Source of the DNA: Ramlibacter sp.
GTDB taxonomy: Bacteria; Pseudomonadota; Gammaproteobacteria; Burkholderiales; Burkholderiaceae_C
Assembly: GCF_013697775.1 (NCBI RefSeq)
Contig: NZ_JACCWG010000084.1
Span: 1 to 46,844, forward strand
Direction of reading: 5' to 3'
DNA length: 46,844 nt
Shown here: positions 1 through 10,199 of the stretch, piece after piece
Position numbering within the stretch: position 1 is the first letter of the stretch
Layout of the letters: each line of letters opens with the position of its first letter
Position numbers and translations under genes: made by a program
Notes under the pieces: model-generated
The model's input: the letters and a program-made list of their open reading frames with translations, nothing else
Database searches by the model: none
Told to the model about the DNA's origin: nothing

Positions 1-2101
<2,101 letters not shown>

Positions 2102-2116
2102 CCGACGGCGGCGGCG

Positions 2117-3778
2117 CTACACGTGCCAGCGCCGCTGCACCACGCGGAAGCGGTTGGCGACGAAAGCCGCGTCGGTGTACGACGCATTGGAGGCCGGGTT
2201 GCCGCCGGTGGCGTGAAAGTCCGAGAACGCGGACGACTGGTTGACGAACACGGCGCCGGTGAGGTTGATCGACAGCGCCACCTTGGCGTCCCACGAAGCT
2301 TCGACCATCGCGTCGACGAACTCCGGCCGGGTGGAGTACACCCCCGAGGTCAGCGCGCCGTGATCAAGTGCGATGCGCCTGGACAGCGCGATGGCCGCAT
2401 CGGCGTCGTCCGCGCGCACGATGAAGCTGATCGGACCGAACCGTTCTTCCATGTAGGCCGCTTCATCGCGCGCATCGCAGGCCAGCAGCAGCGGCGTCTG
2501 CACGCGCGCGGCCTCGAACTCGGGGTGCGGCAGGGGCTGCGAAGCACGCACTACCGTGCCCAGGCGCGGCGCGTCGGCGATGCGCCGCACCGTGTCCTCG
2601 GACTGGATCGCGCCCAGCAGCGCGTGCGCGGTCTTGGGGTCGGCCAGCAGCGTGTCGATGGCCTGCGCGAAATCGGCGCAGACATCGTCGTAGCTCTTGT
2701 GGCCTTCGTCGGTGTCGATGCCGCCGGCCGGGACAATGAACGCCTGCGTGGTGGTGCACATCTGCCCCGAGTACAGCGACACGGTGAAGGCCATGTTTTT
2801 CAACATGGCGCGGTAGGCGTCGGTGGACTCGATCACCACGGTGTTCACGCCGGCCAGCTCGGCGTACACCTGGGCCTGGCGCGCGTTGTCGATCAGCCAC
2901 TGGCCGAAGGTACTGCCGCCGGTGTAGTCGATGGAGCGGACGCCGGGGTGCGTGGCCAGCGCCTGCGTGGCGTTGCGCAGCGGCGCCACGGCCAGCATCA
3001 CCACATTGGGGTCCACGCCCTGTTCGGTGAGCACCTCGCGCAGCACGGCCACGGTGATGGCGGCCGGCAGGATGGCGTCGCGGTGGGGTTTCAGCAGCAC
3101 CGGGTTGCCGGTGGCCAGCGCGGCGAACAGGCCGGGGTAGGTGTTCCAGGTGGGGAAGGTGGCGCAGCCGATCACCAATGCCACGCCGCGGCCGACGGGT
3201 TCGAAGCGCTTGGCCATGCGCAGCGGCTCGCCCTTGCCCTGCGGCTTTTCCCACAGCGCTTCGCGCTGCACCGCCGTCTGCGCGCGCCAGGCGCCGGCCA
3301 GGGCCTCCAGCCCGCGGTCCTGCGCGTGCGGACCGCCCGCCTGGAAAGCCATCATCCAGGCCTGGCCACTGGTCATCATGACCGCGTGCGCGACCTCGAA
3401 GCTGCGCTGGTTCAGCCGCTGCAGCGCCTCGGCCAGGATGCCGGCGCGGCCATCGGGCCCCAGGCGCTGCCAGGCCGGCATGGCAGCCTGCGCGGCCGCC
3501 ACCAGTTGCTCGGGATCGCAGACCGGATAGCGCACGTCCAGCGGCACGCCCCAGGGCGAGCGCTCGCCGCCGTGCAGGCCGGTCTGGCCCGGCTGGTTCA
3601 GCGGGAAGTCCTTGCCCAGGTACGACTGGAAGGCAGCGCGGCCCTGCGCCGCCGCCTCTTCGCCATACGTTTTCGGGCTGGGAGATTCCGGGTACGGGCT
3701 CCAGTGGGTGCGCGCGTCCAGCGCCTGGACGGCGCGCTCCAGCAAAGCCCGGTGGCGGGCGAACAAATCGGTGCTCAT
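2117..3778 (-). CDS. paaN: Phenylacetic acid degradation protein PaaN (aldehyde dehydrogenase family)
   Basis: A 553-residue aldehyde dehydrogenase-fold protein of the PaaN type found in beta- and gammaproteobacterial phenylacetate catabolism. It lacks the hydratase domain of PaaZ. Visible features are the extended N-terminal region, FEPVGRGVALVIGCATFPTW (cofactor-binding core), IDYTGGSTFGQWL, a glutamate in ELAGVNTVV and the catalytic-type cysteine Cys341 in SLYSGQMCTTTQ. The start ATG at 3778 follows the oxidoreductase gene by 17 bases, so the two are probably co-transcribed. The end meets the convergent decarboxylase gene with a 15-base gap. Role in oxidising an aldehyde intermediate of aromatic catabolism is family knowledge; the exact substrate is not certain. 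No other paa genes are in the window. Confidence 0.85.
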   Translation of the reverse strand: MSTDLFARHRALLERAVQALDARTHWSPYPESPSPKTYGEEAAAQGRAAFQSYLGKDFPLNQPGQTGLHGGERSPWGVPLDVRYPVCDPEQLVAAAQAAMPAWQRLGPDGRAGILAEALQRLNQRSFEVAHAVMMTSGQAWMMAFQAGGPHAQDRGLEALAGAWRAQTAVQREALWEKPQGKGEPLRMAKRFEPVGRGVALVIGCATFPTWNTYPGLFAALATGNPVLLKPHRDAILPAAITVAVLREVLTEQGVDPNVVMLAVAPLRNATQALATHPGVRSIDYTGGSTFGQWLIDNARQAQVYAELAGVNTVVIESTDAYRAMLKNMAFTVSLYSGQMCTTTQAFIVPAGGIDTDEGHKSYDDVCADFAQAIDTLLADPKTAHALLGAIQSEDTVRRIADAPRLGTVVRASQPLPHPEFEAARVQTPLLLACDARDEAAYMEERFGPISFIVRADDADAAIALSRRIALDHGALTSGVYSTRPEFVDAMVEASWDAKVALSINLTGAVFVNQSSAFSDFHATGGNPASNASYTDAAFVANRFRVVQRRWHV

Positions 3779-3795
3779 GAAACTCTCCGGTGTGA

Positions 3796-6700
3796 TCAGG
3801 CGGCCGCCTTGCTGCGGTCGACGATGGCGATGCCGCGGATCTGGCCGGCTTTTTTCTGCGAGGCGGGGCGCGGGTAGGTCTCGGGGTCGAAGCGGTGCAG
3901 CAGCTCGGCTTCGCGCACGCGCGCCATCGCCACGTTGGCCAGCTTCACGTGGCCGTAGCCGCGCATGGTGAGCGGCAGCGCCGCGATCTCGGTGGCCACC
4001 GGCAGGCGGCGCGCGTCCAGCGCGTCCAGCAGGCCGCGGATGCGTGCCATGTAGCTTTCGACCAGCGTGCGCTCCAGGCGGCGTTCCTCGGTGCGGCCGA
4101 ACACGTCCAGCGGCGTGCCGCGCAGCACGCGGCCTGCGGCCAGTACCTTCATCGCCTTGTGCATCCAGGAGCCGAAGCGGATCTTGCGCGGCGGCCCGCC
4201 GTTTTTGGTTTTGCTCATGACCGGCGGGGCGAGGTAGAACTGCAGCGAAAAGTCGCCCTCGAACTGCTCGCGCAGCTGCTCGGTGAAGCGGCCGTCGGTG
4301 TACAGGCGCGCCACCTCGTATTCGTCCTTGTAGGCCATCAGCTTCAGCAGCGCCTGCGCCACGGTGCGGGTGAAGGGAAGGGCGCGGTCGCCGGTCAGCG
4401 CCGCTTCGCGCGCGCGCACCATCTCCACGAACTCGGTGAAGCGCTGCGCGTAGCCGGCGTTCTGGTAGGCCGTGAGGTGTTCGCGGCCGCGCGCCAGGAT
4501 GGCGTCCACCGTGTCCGACGGCGGTTCGGCCTGCTGCCAGCGCAGCAGGTCGCGCAGCGCGCCGGGCGACTGCGCTTCCAGCCGGCCCAGTGAGAAAGCC
4601 AGCTTGTTGGTGTCCACCGCCACGCCGTTCAGCTCGATGGCGCGGGTCAGCGCCTCCAGACCCACCGGGATCAGGCCGCGCTGCCAGGCAAAGCCCATCG
4701 TGAGGATGTTGGCCAGGATGGAGTCGCCCAGCCACGCTTCGGCCAGCGCCTGCGCGTCCAGGCTTTCCACGCGGTCGGCGCCGGCGGCGAAGCGCAGCTT
4801 GTCCAGCAGCTGCGGCATCTTCAGGCTGGCGTCGGGGTTATGCAGCGACTCGGCCACAGGGATCTCGTGCGTGTTGGCCAGGATGCGCGTGCGGCCGTGG
4901 CGCACCGCCTGCAGCGCCTCGGGCGTGGCGCCCACGACGGCGTCGCAGGCCAGCACCACGTCGGCCTGCTGGGTGTCGATGCGCACCTGGTTCAGCAGCG
5001 CCGGCGTCTCGGCCAGCCGCACGAAGGACAGCACGTTGCCGCCCTTTTGCGCGAAGCCCATGAAGTCCAGCGCGCTGGCCGACTTGCCTTCCAGGTGCGC
5101 GGCCATGGAGATCAGCGCGCCCACCGTCACCACGCCGGTGCCGCCGACGCCGGACACCAGCAGGTCGTAGGGGCCGGTCCACGCGTGCTGCGGCGGACGC
5201 GGCAGCGCGTCCAGCAGGTGCGCGATCTCGCCCGCGCCGCCGGTCAGCGCGCCGGCCTTCTTGCGCGGCTTGCCGCCCACCACGCCGACGAAGCTGGGGC
5301 AAAAGCCCTTCACGCAGGAATAGTCCTTGTTGCAGGCGCTCTGGTCGATCTTGCGTTTGCGGCCCAGCGGCGTTTCGGTGGGCAGCACGGCCACGCAGTT
5401 GGACTGCACCGAGCAGTCGCCGCAGCCTTCGCACACGCGCTCGTTGATGTACAGGCGCATCGACGGATCGACCAGCTCGCCCTTCTTGCGGCGGCGGCGT
5501 TTTTCGGCGGCGCAGGTCTGCTCGTAGATCAGCACGGTGACGCCGGGCATCTCGCGTAGGCGGCGCTGCACGGCGTCGAGTTCGTCGCGGTCGTGGAACT
5601 CGGTGCCGGCGGGAAAGCGGCCCTTGAGCGCGTTGTACTTGTCGATGTCGTCGGACACCACGATGACCTGCTTCACGCCTTCGGCTTCCACCTGGCGCGC
5701 CATGGCGTCCACCGTGATGATGCCGTCCACCGGCTGGCCGCCGGTCATGGCGACCGCGTCGTTGAACAGGATCTTGTAGGTAAGTGTGGCCTTGGCCGCC
5801 ACCGCCTGGCGGATGGCGAGGTAGCCCGAGTGGTAGTAGGTGCCGTCGCCCAGGTTCTGGAACACGTGCGGCACTTCGGTGAACATGGCGTGCGAAACCC
5901 AGTCCACGCCTTCGCCGCCCATCTGGATGAGGCCGCCGGTGTCGCGGTCCATCCAGCTGGCCATGAAGTGGCAGCCGATGCCGGCCTGCGCGCTGGAGCC
6001 TTCGGGCACGCGCGTGCTGGTGTTGTGCGGGCAGCCGGCGCAGAACTGCGGCAGCCGCTTGACGCTGTCCGACGCGTTGGACAGCAAGTCAGGGGGCGTG
6101 AAGTCGCGCACCAGGTGGCGCCGGTCCAGGTCGGGGAATTTGGCGGCCAGCCAGTTGGCGACGATCTCGATCAGGCGCGAGGGCCGCAGTTCGCCCAGCG
6201 CGGAGACCAGCGGCGCGCCGCTGGCATCCGTCTTGCCGACGATCACCGGCCGCTCGGCCGCGTTGTAGAGCATGTCGCGCAGCTGGGCCTCGACGATGGG
6301 GCCTTTTTCCTCGATCACCAGCACCTCGCCCAAGCCGCGCACGTAGTCGCGCATGCGGGTGGGCTCCAGCGGGTACGTCAGGCCCAGCTTGTGGATGCGC
6401 ACGCCGCGCTGGGCCAGCGCCTCGGTGGAGATGTCCAGGCGGCGCAGCACTTCCATGAAGTCCAGGTGCGCCTTGCCGGCGGTGAGGATGCCCACCGTGG
6501 CCTGCGGGCTCGTGGTGATGTCGCGGTCGATGCTGTTGATGCGGGCAAAGGCGCGCACCGCGTCCAGCTTGGCGTGCAGCCGCTCCTCGATGGTGAGCGA
6601 GGGCAGGTCGGGCCAGCGGTAGTGCAGGCCGCCGGGCGGGCGCTGGAAGCCGGTGATCTCGTCGATGGTCGCCGCATCCTGCCAGGTGGCCATGCGCGCC

Positions 6701-7365
6701 TGGGTCAGGTCCAGGTCGACCGTGCTGCCGCTTTCCACCACTTCCGACAGCGCGGTGAAGCCGACCCAGTTGCCCGAGTAGCGCGACAGCGCCCAGCCGT
6801 ACAGGCCGAACTCCAGGTACTCGGCCACCGAGGCCGGCGAGACGACCGGCGAAAGCCACGACTGGAACGCGTGGTCGCTCTGGTGCGGCATGGACGACGA
6901 CACGCAGCCGTGGTCGTCGCCCGCGATCATCAGAACGCCGCCGTGGGGCGAGCTGCCGTAGGCGTTGCCGTGCTTGAGCGCGTCGCCCGCGCGGTCCACG
7001 CCGGGGCCCTTGCCGTACCACATGGCGAACACGCCGGCGCAGGTGCGCTGCGGATCGTCCTCCACACGCTGCGTGCCCAGCACGGCGGTGGCGGCCAGTT
7101 CCTCGTTGATGGCCGGCAAAAAGCGCAGGCCCTGCTCGGTGAATTTCTTGCCGGCCTGCCACACGGCCTTGTCCACCATGCCCAGCGGCGAGCCGCGGTA
7201 GCCGCTGATGAAGCCGCGCGAGTCCAGGCCGGCGGCGGCATCGCGCTGGCGCTGCATCAGCATGAGGCGGATCAGGGCCTGGGTGCCAGTGAGGTAGATC
7301 TGGCCGTCGCGCGCCCACAGGGCGTCGGACAGCTTGTAGTCGGGGCGCTTCAACGTGGCGGTCAT
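3796..7365 (-). CDS. Indolepyruvate ferredoxin oxidoreductase, large fused form
   Basis: A 1189-residue fusion of the alpha and gamma parts of a 2-oxoacid:ferredoxin oxidoreductase. It should convert aryl pyruvates (indolepyruvate, phenylpyruvate) plus CoA to aryl-acetyl-CoA with thiamine diphosphate and Fe-S clusters. In order: an N-terminal domain with FISGYRGSPLGMVDKAVWQ; a TPP-binding part around the CAGCPHNTSTRVPEGS motif (first Cys near residue 442); ferredoxin-like cysteines beginning with CEGCGDC near residue 645 and CVKGFCPSF after it; a gamma domain beginning VSGVGGTGVVTVGALI near residue 735; and a C-terminal region typical of the proteobacterial giants. I chose ATG 7365 because family members begin close to this point; a GTG at 7422 would add 19 atypical residues. 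The gene is divergent from an Lrp-type regulator and upstream of paaN, which suggests aromatic amino acid catabolism. Confidence 0.93.
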   Translation of the reverse strand: MTATLKRPDYKLSDALWARDGQIYLTGTQALIRLMLMQRQRDAAAGLDSRGFISGYRGSPLGMVDKAVWQAGKKFTEQGLRFLPAINEELAATAVLGTQRVEDDPQRTCAGVFAMWYGKGPGVDRAGDALKHGNAYGSSPHGGVLMIAGDDHGCVSSSMPHQSDHAFQSWLSPVVSPASVAEYLEFGLYGWALSRYSGNWVGFTALSEVVESGSTVDLDLTQARMATWQDAATIDEITGFQRPPGGLHYRWPDLPSLTIEERLHAKLDAVRAFARINSIDRDITTSPQATVGILTAGKAHLDFMEVLRRLDISTEALAQRGVRIHKLGLTYPLEPTRMRDYVRGLGEVLVIEEKGPIVEAQLRDMLYNAAERPVIVGKTDASGAPLVSALGELRPSRLIEIVANWLAAKFPDLDRRHLVRDFTPPDLLSNASDSVKRLPQFCAGCPHNTSTRVPEGSSAQAGIGCHFMASWMDRDTGGLIQMGGEGVDWVSHAMFTEVPHVFQNLGDGTYYHSGYLAIRQAVAAKATLTYKILFNDAVAMTGGQPVDGIITVDAMARQVEAEGVKQVIVVSDDIDKYNALKGRFPAGTEFHDRDELDAVQRRLREMPGVTVLIYEQTCAAEKRRRRKKGELVDPSMRLYINERVCEGCGDCSVQSNCVAVLPTETPLGRKRKIDQSACNKDYSCVKGFCPSFVGVVGGKPRKKAGALTGGAGEIAHLLDALPRPPQHAWTGPYDLLVSGVGGTGVVTVGALISMAAHLEGKSASALDFMGFAQKGGNVLSFVRLAETPALLNQVRIDTQQADVVLACDAVVGATPEALQAVRHGRTRILANTHEIPVAESLHNPDASLKMPQLLDKLRFAAGADRVESLDAQALAEAWLGDSILANILTMGFAWQRGLIPVGLEALTRAIELNGVAVDTNKLAFSLGRLEAQSPGALRDLLRWQQAEPPSDTVDAILARGREHLTAYQNAGYAQRFTEFVEMVRAREAALTGDRALPFTRTVAQALLKLMAYKDEYEVARLYTDGRFTEQLREQFEGDFSLQFYLAPPVMSKTKNGGPPRKIRFGSWMHKAMKVLAAGRVLRGTPLDVFGRTEERRLERTLVESYMARIRGLLDALDARRLPVATEIAALPLTMRGYGHVKLANVAMARVREAELLHRFDPETYPRPASQKKAGQIRGIAIVDRSKAAA

Positions 7366-7396
7366 GGCGGCGAGGGTACCGGGCCGCGGAGAGAAT

Positions 7397-7425
7397 TTGC
7401 TTCTTCTTTTCCCCCAATCCACAAT
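7397..7425 (+). promoter_or_regulatory. Candidate promoter for the Lrp-type gene
   Basis: TTGCTT (7397-7402) and CACAAT (7420-7425) with a 17-base spacer sit about 40 bases before the regulator start at 7467. The spacer between the divergent genes (7366-7466) is locally much more AT- and pyrimidine-rich than its surroundings, as expected for a shared control region. Prediction by eye only. Confidence 0.3.
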
Positions 7426-7466
7426 CGCCGGAGAAAATCCTTCTACAGATTCAAGGAAACCAGAGA

Positions 7467-7970
7467 ATGGATGGGATCGACAAGCAGGACGTGGTGCTGC
7501 TGATGGAACTGCAGCGCGACTCCCACCAGACGGTGCAACAGCTGGCCGAGCGAGTCGGGCTGTCGAGCACGCCGTGCTGGAAGCGCATCAAGGAGCTGGA
7601 GGCCAGCGGCGTGATCCGCGGCTATACCGCGCTGGTGGACCGCGAGAAGGTTGGTCTCAGTCTGTGCGTGATCGCCGAGGTGAACCTCACGCGGCACAAC
7701 GGCGAGGAGGTGGCTGAGTTCGAGCGCGAGGTCGCCGGCTGCCCGCAGATCGTCAGCTGCTGGTCCACCACCGGCCAAGCCGACTATGTGCTGAAGGTGC
7801 TGATGCCCGACATCAAGAGCTACGAGCGCTTCCTGCACGACACGGTGTTCAAGATGCCCGGCGTGACGCACGTGCGCTCCAGCGTGGTGCTGAAGGAAGT
7901 GAAGTCGCAAGCGCGCCTGCCGATCGAGGCGCCGGGCCGGCCCACCAAAGCCAAGGCGCGGCGCGCCTGA
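7467..7970 (+). CDS. Lrp/AsnC family transcriptional regulator
   Basis: A 167-residue regulator with the usual two parts. The N-terminal helix-turn-helix is seen in LDKQDVVLLMELQ-like sequence (here DKQDVVLLMELQRDS) and LAERVGLSSTPCWKRIKELE. The C-terminal RAM ligand-binding/oligomerisation domain runs from VGLSLCVIAEVNL to VRSSVVLKEVKSQ. The C-terminus ends in a basic tail (RPTKAKARRA). An AAGGA Shine-Dalgarno at 7453-7457 fixes the ATG at 7467. It is divergent from the indolepyruvate oxidoreductase gene, so local control of aromatic 2-oxoacid catabolism in response to an amino acid is the likely role. That is inference from position; the ligand is unknown. Confidence 0.93.
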   Translation: MDGIDKQDVVLLMELQRDSHQTVQQLAERVGLSSTPCWKRIKELEASGVIRGYTALVDREKVGLSLCVIAEVNLTRHNGEEVAEFEREVAGCPQIVSCWSTTGQADYVLKVLMPDIKSYERFLHDTVFKMPGVTHVRSSVVLKEVKSQARLPIEAPGRPTKAKARRA

Positions 7971-8008
7971 AGATCGGCCATCATCCTGGCTTCACACCAG
8001 GAGACGCG

Positions 8009-9031
8009 ATGTTCCCCACCTCGATTGCCGGCAGCCTGCCCAAGCCGGGCTGGCTGGCCGAAACGCACAAGCTGTGGCCGCAGTGGAAGGCCAGCGGCGA
8101 CGCGCTGCGCGAAGCCAAGGCCGACGCCACCTTGCTGTGGATCAAGGCGCAGGAGGATGCCGGGCTGGACGCGGTGACCGACGGCGAGCAGTCGCGCCAG
8201 CACTTCGTGCACGGCTTCCTGGAACAGGTCGAGGGCATCGACTTCGCGCACAAGGTGGAAATGGGCATCCGCAACGACCGCTACAAGGCCATGGTGCCGC
8301 AGGTGGTTGCGCCGCTGCGGCTGAAGGGCCGCGTGCATGCGTTCGAGGCGCAGCTGGCGCGCGCCCACACCACGAAGCAACTGAAGTTCACGCTGCCCGG
8401 CCCGATGACCATCGTGGACACCGTGGCCGACCGGCACTATGGCGACCGCGTGCAGCTGGCCCATGCCTTCGCCGAGCTGCTGAACCAGGAAGCGCTGGCA
8501 TTGCAGGCCGACGGCGTGGACATCATCCAGTTCGACGAACCGGCCTTCAACGTCTACATGAAGGCCGCTGCAAACTGGGGCGTGCAGGCGCTGGAACGCG
8601 CGGCGCGCGGCCTCACCTGCAAGACGGCGGTGCACATCTGCTACGGCTACGGCATCAAGGCGAACGTGGACTGGAAGAATTCGCTGGGCGAGGAGTGGCG
8701 CCAGTACGAGCAGGTGTTCCCCGCGCTCGCCAAGAGCAGCATCGACCAGGTGAGCCTGGAGTGCTACCACTCGCACGTGCCGCCGGACCTGATGGCGCTG
8801 CTGGACGGCAAGGAAGTGATGGTCGGCGTGATCGACGTTGCCAGCGACGTGATCGAGACGCCCGAGCAGGTGGCCGACACCATCGGCCGCGCGCTGCAGT
8901 TCGTGGCGTGGGAGCGGCTGATGCCCTGCACGAATTGCGGGTTGGCGCCGATGGACCGGGAGGTGGCGCGCCGGAAGCTCGAGGCGCTGGGGGCGGGGGC
9001 TCGGTTGGCGCGGGAGCGATACGGGGTTTGA
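8009..9031 (+). CDS. Cobalamin-independent methionine synthase, catalytic-domain-only (MesD-like)
   Basis: A 340-residue protein equivalent to the C-terminal catalytic barrel of MetE without its N-terminal folate-binding barrel. The zinc ligands are all present: His209 and Cys211 in AVHICYGYG, Glu251 in VSLECYH and Cys310 in PCTNCGL. Other hallmarks are SLPKPGWLAE, FTLPGPMTIVDTVAD and IQFDEPAFNVYM. The start is supported by CAGGAG at 7997-8002. Core-only MetE homologues in aerobic bacteria include MesD, which makes methionine from homocysteine without folate and has been linked to a DUF1852 partner (MesX). No DUF1852 gene is next to it here. The call as a methyltransferase acting on homocysteine is strong; the methyl donor is uncertain. 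It may be co-transcribed with the Lrp-type gene 38 bases upstream. Confidence 0.85.
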   Translation: MFPTSIAGSLPKPGWLAETHKLWPQWKASGDALREAKADATLLWIKAQEDAGLDAVTDGEQSRQHFVHGFLEQVEGIDFAHKVEMGIRNDRYKAMVPQVVAPLRLKGRVHAFEAQLARAHTTKQLKFTLPGPMTIVDTVADRHYGDRVQLAHAFAELLNQEALALQADGVDIIQFDEPAFNVYMKAAANWGVQALERAARGLTCKTAVHICYGYGIKANVDWKNSLGEEWRQYEQVFPALAKSSIDQVSLECYHSHVPPDLMALLDGKEVMVGVIDVASDVIETPEQVADTIGRALQFVAWERLMPCTNCGLAPMDREVARRKLEALGAGARLARERYGV

Positions 9032-9038
9032 CCACGCG

Positions 9039-9352
9039 GCAAAGCCGCACGCGGGCGGGCCGTGTCGCGCGGACAGGGCGTCCGGCGGCTTTGCCGCCGG
9101 CAGACCTGAGACGGTTGGACGGACGGCAGCGCGGGGGAACTCCCTACGCGCTCTGCGAGCGCTCCGGTCAGACAGCCCCCGCGAAGTCAGTTCACGATGC
9201 GCGCTGCGCGCGCCTGCCGTCCGTCCAACCGCCTCAGGCGCCCTGTCCAACTGCGCACCATGGCCCGCCCGCGTGCGGCTTTGCTGTGACGATCTTGACG
9301 CGCGACCGGTGGCGTGCCTCCATTGTGACCGTCGCGGCAGGCGGTGCCCGGC
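9039..9352 (-). repeat. Dispersed palindromic repeat, copy A plus an inverted partial copy
   Basis: Reading leftward from about 9352, this aligns collinearly with the copy at 46546-46778. Shared blocks are CTGCCGCGAC, then exactly 46 bases, then GCAAAGCCGCACGCGGGC, AGGGCGCCTGAGG, GGCGCGCGCAGCGCGC and GGCTGTCTGA. A second, partial copy in the opposite direction (9039-9129) makes a giant inverted repeat. Bases 9039-9061 pair perfectly with 9262-9284, and 9105-9129 pair with 9214-9238 with one mismatch. Smaller hairpins sit inside: CCGGCGGC/GCCGCCGG at 9082-9100 and CGCGGGGG/CCCCCGCG at 9130-9183. I see no plausible gene here. Confidence 0.85.
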
Positions 9353-9373
9353 GTGGGCGATTTCTGCGGCGGC

Positions 9374-9500
9374 TGTGCTGATCGGGCTGGGGCTGGCGCG
9401 CTTGCGCGCTTCGTGAACTGACTTGCGGAGGCTGTCTGAACGGAGCGCTCGCAGAGCGCGCAGTGAGTTCCTCCGCGCCGGCCCCAGCCCGATCAGCACA
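9374..9500 (+). repeat. Dispersed palindromic repeat, copy B (3' half)
   Basis: The second half of the same element lies here in plus orientation (core GCGCGCTTCGTGAACTGACT, then GGCTGTCTGAACGGAGCG and CAGTGAGTTCC). It is bracketed by 27-base arms 9374-9400 and 9474-9500 with a single mismatch. A wider pair of arms, 9331-9352 and 9544-9565, encloses it (22 bases, one mismatch), with a further 8-base hairpin at 9506-9524. With copy A it accounts for most of the 637-base gap between the methionine synthase and cupin genes. Confidence 0.82.
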
Positions 9501-9668
9501 GCGAAGTCGGCGCGCAGCGCCGACCGCCGCAGTATGAGTCCATGCCGGGCACCGCCTGTCGCGACGCGCGGTGCAGGAGCGTTTCAACCGAAGCTGCTGC
9601 CGAGGTGCCCGATGAGGCCTGCGGGTCTGCCGTGTTGACGGATGCCAGCGGTGGTGTAGGCTGGCTGT

Positions 9669-10199
9669 ATGGCCCACGACCACTCCCACGACCATCCGCA
9701 CGACCACGGCGACGCGCACGACCATCCGCAGGAAGGCGACGCCCGCTGGAAGCACGACGGCGTGCGCGTGGTGCCCGGCAACCAGCTCGACGGCAACACG
9801 GCGCAGACGCCCGGCATGGACCGGCGCGCGGCCATCAACTTCGCGCGCGTGGGCGCGCAGAAACTGTGGGCCGGCACGGTCAGCATCCATCCCAATGCCA
9901 AGACCGGCGCGCACCACCATGGCCACCTGGAGAGCGTGATCTACGTGGTGAGCGGCCGCGCGCGCATGCGCTGGGGCGACAACCTCGAATTTACCGCCGA
10001 AGCCGGGCCGGGCGACTTCATCTACGTGCCGCCCTACGTGCCGCACCAGGAGATCAACGCCAGCCCGACCGAGCCGCTGGAGTGCGTGCTGTGCCGCAGC
10101 GACGGCGAGGCGGTGGCGATCAACCTGGACATCGAGCCGGCCGAAAAACCCGAGCAGGTGCTGTGGGTCGACCCGACGCATCCGAAAGGCGGGGTATGA
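9669..10199 (+). CDS. Cupin-domain protein with a His-rich N-terminus
   Basis: A 176-residue single-domain cupin. The N-terminal 20 residues are almost entirely His and Asp (MAHDHSHDHPHDHGDAHDHP), a likely metal-binding segment. The cupin fold shows the first motif around GAHHHGHLESVIYVVSG and the second around GDFIYVPPYVPHQEIN, with His/Glu ligands for one metal ion. No clear Shine-Dalgarno precedes the ATG at 9669. Its stop codon overlaps the start of the response regulator gene (ATGA at 10196-10199), so translation is probably coupled. Function beyond a metal-dependent cupin is unknown. Confidence 0.85.
   Translation: MAHDHSHDHPHDHGDAHDHPQEGDARWKHDGVRVVPGNQLDGNTAQTPGMDRRAAINFARVGAQKLWAGTVSIHPNAKTGAHHHGHLESVIYVVSGRARMRWGDNLEFTAEAGPGDFIYVPPYVPHQEINASPTEPLECVLCRSDGEAVAINLDIEPAEKPEQVLWVDPTHPKGGV

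Noticed and set aside
2123-3877. A 584-codon plus-strand frame opposite paaN
   Set aside because: No recognisable motif; the other strand encodes a complete aldehyde dehydrogenase family protein.
7366-7422. GTG start for the indolepyruvate oxidoreductase at 7422
   Set aside because: It would extend through the AT-rich divergent promoter region and give an atypical N-terminus.
5593-7503. A 636-codon open frame on the plus strand, opposite the indolepyruvate oxidoreductase gene
   Set aside because: Composition is Ala/Arg/Gly/His-rich with no domain, and it mirrors a well-conserved gene. It is a high-GC antisense artefact.
7820-9499. A 559-codon minus-strand frame across the methionine synthase gene and the repeats
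   Set aside because: It runs antisense through a conserved gene and through palindromic repeats; the shared peptide HGPPACGFA reflects the repeats, not a protein family.
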